From Alphaproteobacteria bacterium UBA6189 (GTDB taxonomy: Bacteria > Pseudomonadota > Alphaproteobacteria > Rickettsiales > UBA3002), in assembly GCA_002422745.1 (NCBI GenBank), contig DITH01000107.1, positions 1 through 5,655 on the forward strand: a stretch of 5,655 nucleotides of DNA, written 5' to 3'. Every line of letters begins with the position of its first letter. Position 1 is the first letter of the stretch. The translations under genes and the position numbers were made by a program. Shown here piece by piece: positions 4,449 to 5,655 of the stretch. The notes under the pieces were generated by a model. It saw only the letters and a list, made by a program, of their open reading frames with translations. It was not told the DNA's origin and ran no database searches.

Positions 4449-5594
4449 ATGCAACGCCGACAGTTTCTATTGGGTTCGGGCGCCTTATTGCTGGGCAGCT
4501 TATTGCCGCTACGCGCCACCCTTGCCGCCACTCGTGGCGAGAAACGCCTGCTGGTGATTGTGCTGCGCGGCGCGATGGATGGGCTGGCTGCCGTAGTGCC
4601 GTATAGCGACCCGCAGTACCGCTCCGCACGCGGCAATGTCGCCGCAATCGACGACCAGCTCGTGCGCCTCGATGGTGATTTTGCCATGGCAAGCAGCCTG
4701 AAGCCACTGGCAGATTGGTACGCGGCAAAGGAACTGCTGTTCGTTCACGCCACCGCCTGGCCAACCCGCACCCGCTCGCATTTCGATGCACAGGATATGC
4801 TGGAAAATGGCGGGCTACAGGCGCGCGCGCTCACCACTGGCTGGCTCAGTCGGGCGTTGCAAACACTGCCGGGCAGTCCTACCGCAGTGGCCATCGGCCC
4901 GACCGTGCCGCTGTTGCTGCGGGGCGGCGGCGAAGTAACAAGTTGGGCGCCGTCGAACCTGCCAGAAGTGGACGCCGACTTCCTCGCCCGCATGCAGTTA
5001 CTGTATGCACCCGATGCGCTGCTTTCGAATGCGCTGGACGAAAGCCAGATGTTGAAGGAACTAACCTCGGGCGACGGCAAAACGCCAGATGCAAAACGGT
5101 TCGAAAGCCTGATGCAGAAAATGGCTTCCTTCATGGGGCCGCAAGGGGTGGCACGTATTGGCAGCATTGACCTCGGCGGGTGGGATACGCATGTTCGCCA
5201 GCAACCGCGTCTGACGAATAATTTTACCGCACTTGCTGCAGGCCTAACCGCGTTTCGCTCCGGCATGGGCGATGCGTGGAGGGATACCGCCGTACTGGTG
5301 GTGACTGAATTTGGCCGCACGGTTAAGGGCAACGGCACGAACGGCACCGACCATGGTACGGGCGGCGTCGCGTTTCTGCTTGGCGGCTCGGTAGCCGGGG
5401 GACGCATCGTGGGCGACTGGCCGGGTTTAGGAAAACTTTACGAAGAGCGCGACCTGATACCCGCCAATGATACGCGCGCCCTGTTAAAAGGCGTGTTGAA
5501 CCAACAGCTCGGTATCAGTGAAGCACGCCTAAGCAGCCAGATTTTTCCGGGTAGCGAGCATGTCGCAGGATTTAACGGATTATTGCACGCCTAA
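4449..5594 (+). CDS. Tat-exported DUF1501 family protein
   Basis: A 381-aa DUF1501 protein (PF07394), a family placed in the alkaline phosphatase/sulfatase superfamily but without an agreed reaction. It begins with a twin-arginine signal: MQRRQFLL, a hydrophobic stretch (about 7-21) and a likely cleavage near Ala26/Ala27, so it should be exported folded to the periplasm. Conserved blocks in order: IVLRGAMDGL with Asp44 (about 37-46), SHFDAQD with His111 and Asp113 (110-116), DLGGWDTH with Asp246 and His248 (241-248), and TEFGRTV...GTDHGTGG with Asp301 and His302 (286-306). The Asp/His pairs are plausible metal ligands by analogy with the superfamily. I chose ATG 4449 because GGAG (4439-4442) lies 6 nt before it; ATG 4443, overlapping the DUF1800 stop as ATGA, would add two residues and sits directly against the GGAG. 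It is the last gene of the operon, and its stop overlaps that of the converging gene. Confidence 0.93.
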   Translation: MQRRQFLLGSGALLLGSLLPLRATLAATRGEKRLLVIVLRGAMDGLAAVVPYSDPQYRSARGNVAAIDDQLVRLDGDFAMASSLKPLADWYAAKELLFVHATAWPTRTRSHFDAQDMLENGGLQARALTTGWLSRALQTLPGSPTAVAIGPTVPLLLRGGGEVTSWAPSNLPEVDADFLARMQLLYAPDALLSNALDESQMLKELTSGDGKTPDAKRFESLMQKMASFMGPQGVARIGSIDLGGWDTHVRQQPRLTNNFTALAAGLTAFRSGMGDAWRDTAVLVVTEFGRTVKGNGTNGTDHGTGGVAFLLGGSVAGGRIVGDWPGLGKLYEERDLIPANDTRALLKGVLNQQLGISEARLSSQIFPGSEHVAGFNGLLHA

Positions 5595-5653
5595 GCACGT
5601 TTTTTCAACAGGAACACCCCTTGCTCACCGAACAGGTTGGCCAGCCGCCCCTG
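5591..5653 (-). CDS. 3' end of an unidentified converging gene (partial)
   Basis: The - strand frame entering from the right edge reads 20 codons to a TAG (bases 5593-5591), encoding QGRLANLFGEQGVFLLKKRA; the gene continues beyond the window. The other two - strand frames of this stretch stop inside it, and no forward frame offers a likely gene. Codon third positions are mostly G or C, like the neighbours. The end, a hydrophobic strand-like VFLL followed by KKRA, would suit the C-terminus of a cytosolic enzyme, but too little is visible to name a family. It converges on the DUF1501 gene with a 4-bp overlap and no room for a terminator between them. Confidence 0.55.
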   Translation of the reverse strand, partial: QGRLANLFGEQGVFLLKKRA

Positions 5654-5655
5654 CC

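Noticed and set aside
4745..5407. A 220-codon open frame on the - strand
   Set aside because: It lies opposite the DUF1501 gene, whose conserved blocks are clear. The reverse product is Ser/Pro/Arg-rich with no recognisable domain, as expected of a GC-rich antisense frame.

Overview
The window reads as a piece of a GC-rich alphaproteobacterial chromosome. Support for this is a perfect CtrA-type box (TTAA-N7-TTAA) in front of the first gene, the alphaproteobacterial look of the ECF sigma/anti-sigma pair, and the company of DUF1800 and DUF1501 genes. I cannot name the genus. There are six complete genes on the + strand and the last 20 codons of a seventh on the - strand. No RNA gene, transposon, CRISPR array or clear rho-independent terminator was seen.

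Layout: 1-118 is an AT-rich leader with the CtrA-like box. 119-1276 encodes a two-pass membrane protein built like a sensor histidine kinase but lacking the phosphoacceptor histidine and the N-box asparagines, so probably a pseudokinase. An 85-bp gap follows. Then comes a tightly packed set of six genes: exported EF-hand protein (1362-1688), ECF sigma factor (1728-2300), short single-pass anti-sigma-like protein (2290-2598), membrane-anchored periplasmic Metal_resist/CnrX/Spy-like sensor (2595-3101), DUF1800 protein (3094-4446) and Tat-exported DUF1501 protein (4449-5594). Junctions from the sigma factor onward overlap by 4-11 bp or are 2 bp apart, which points to one co-translated operon. The - strand gene entering from the right shares its stop-codon bases with the DUF1501 stop.

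How it may work (inference): the sensor domain in the periplasm controls the short anti-sigma in the inner membrane, which releases the ECF sigma factor, as in the CnrH/CnrY/CnrX logic of metal-resistance systems. Here the regulatory trio is fused at operon level to the DUF1800/DUF1501 pair, whose function is not known, and to a small exported calcium-binding-type protein. This makes a candidate envelope- or metal-responsive module whose output is the DUF1800/DUF1501 pair. The sensor is methionine-rich and almost without histidine in its periplasmic part, so if it binds a metal it is unlikely to use the histidine set known from CnrX.
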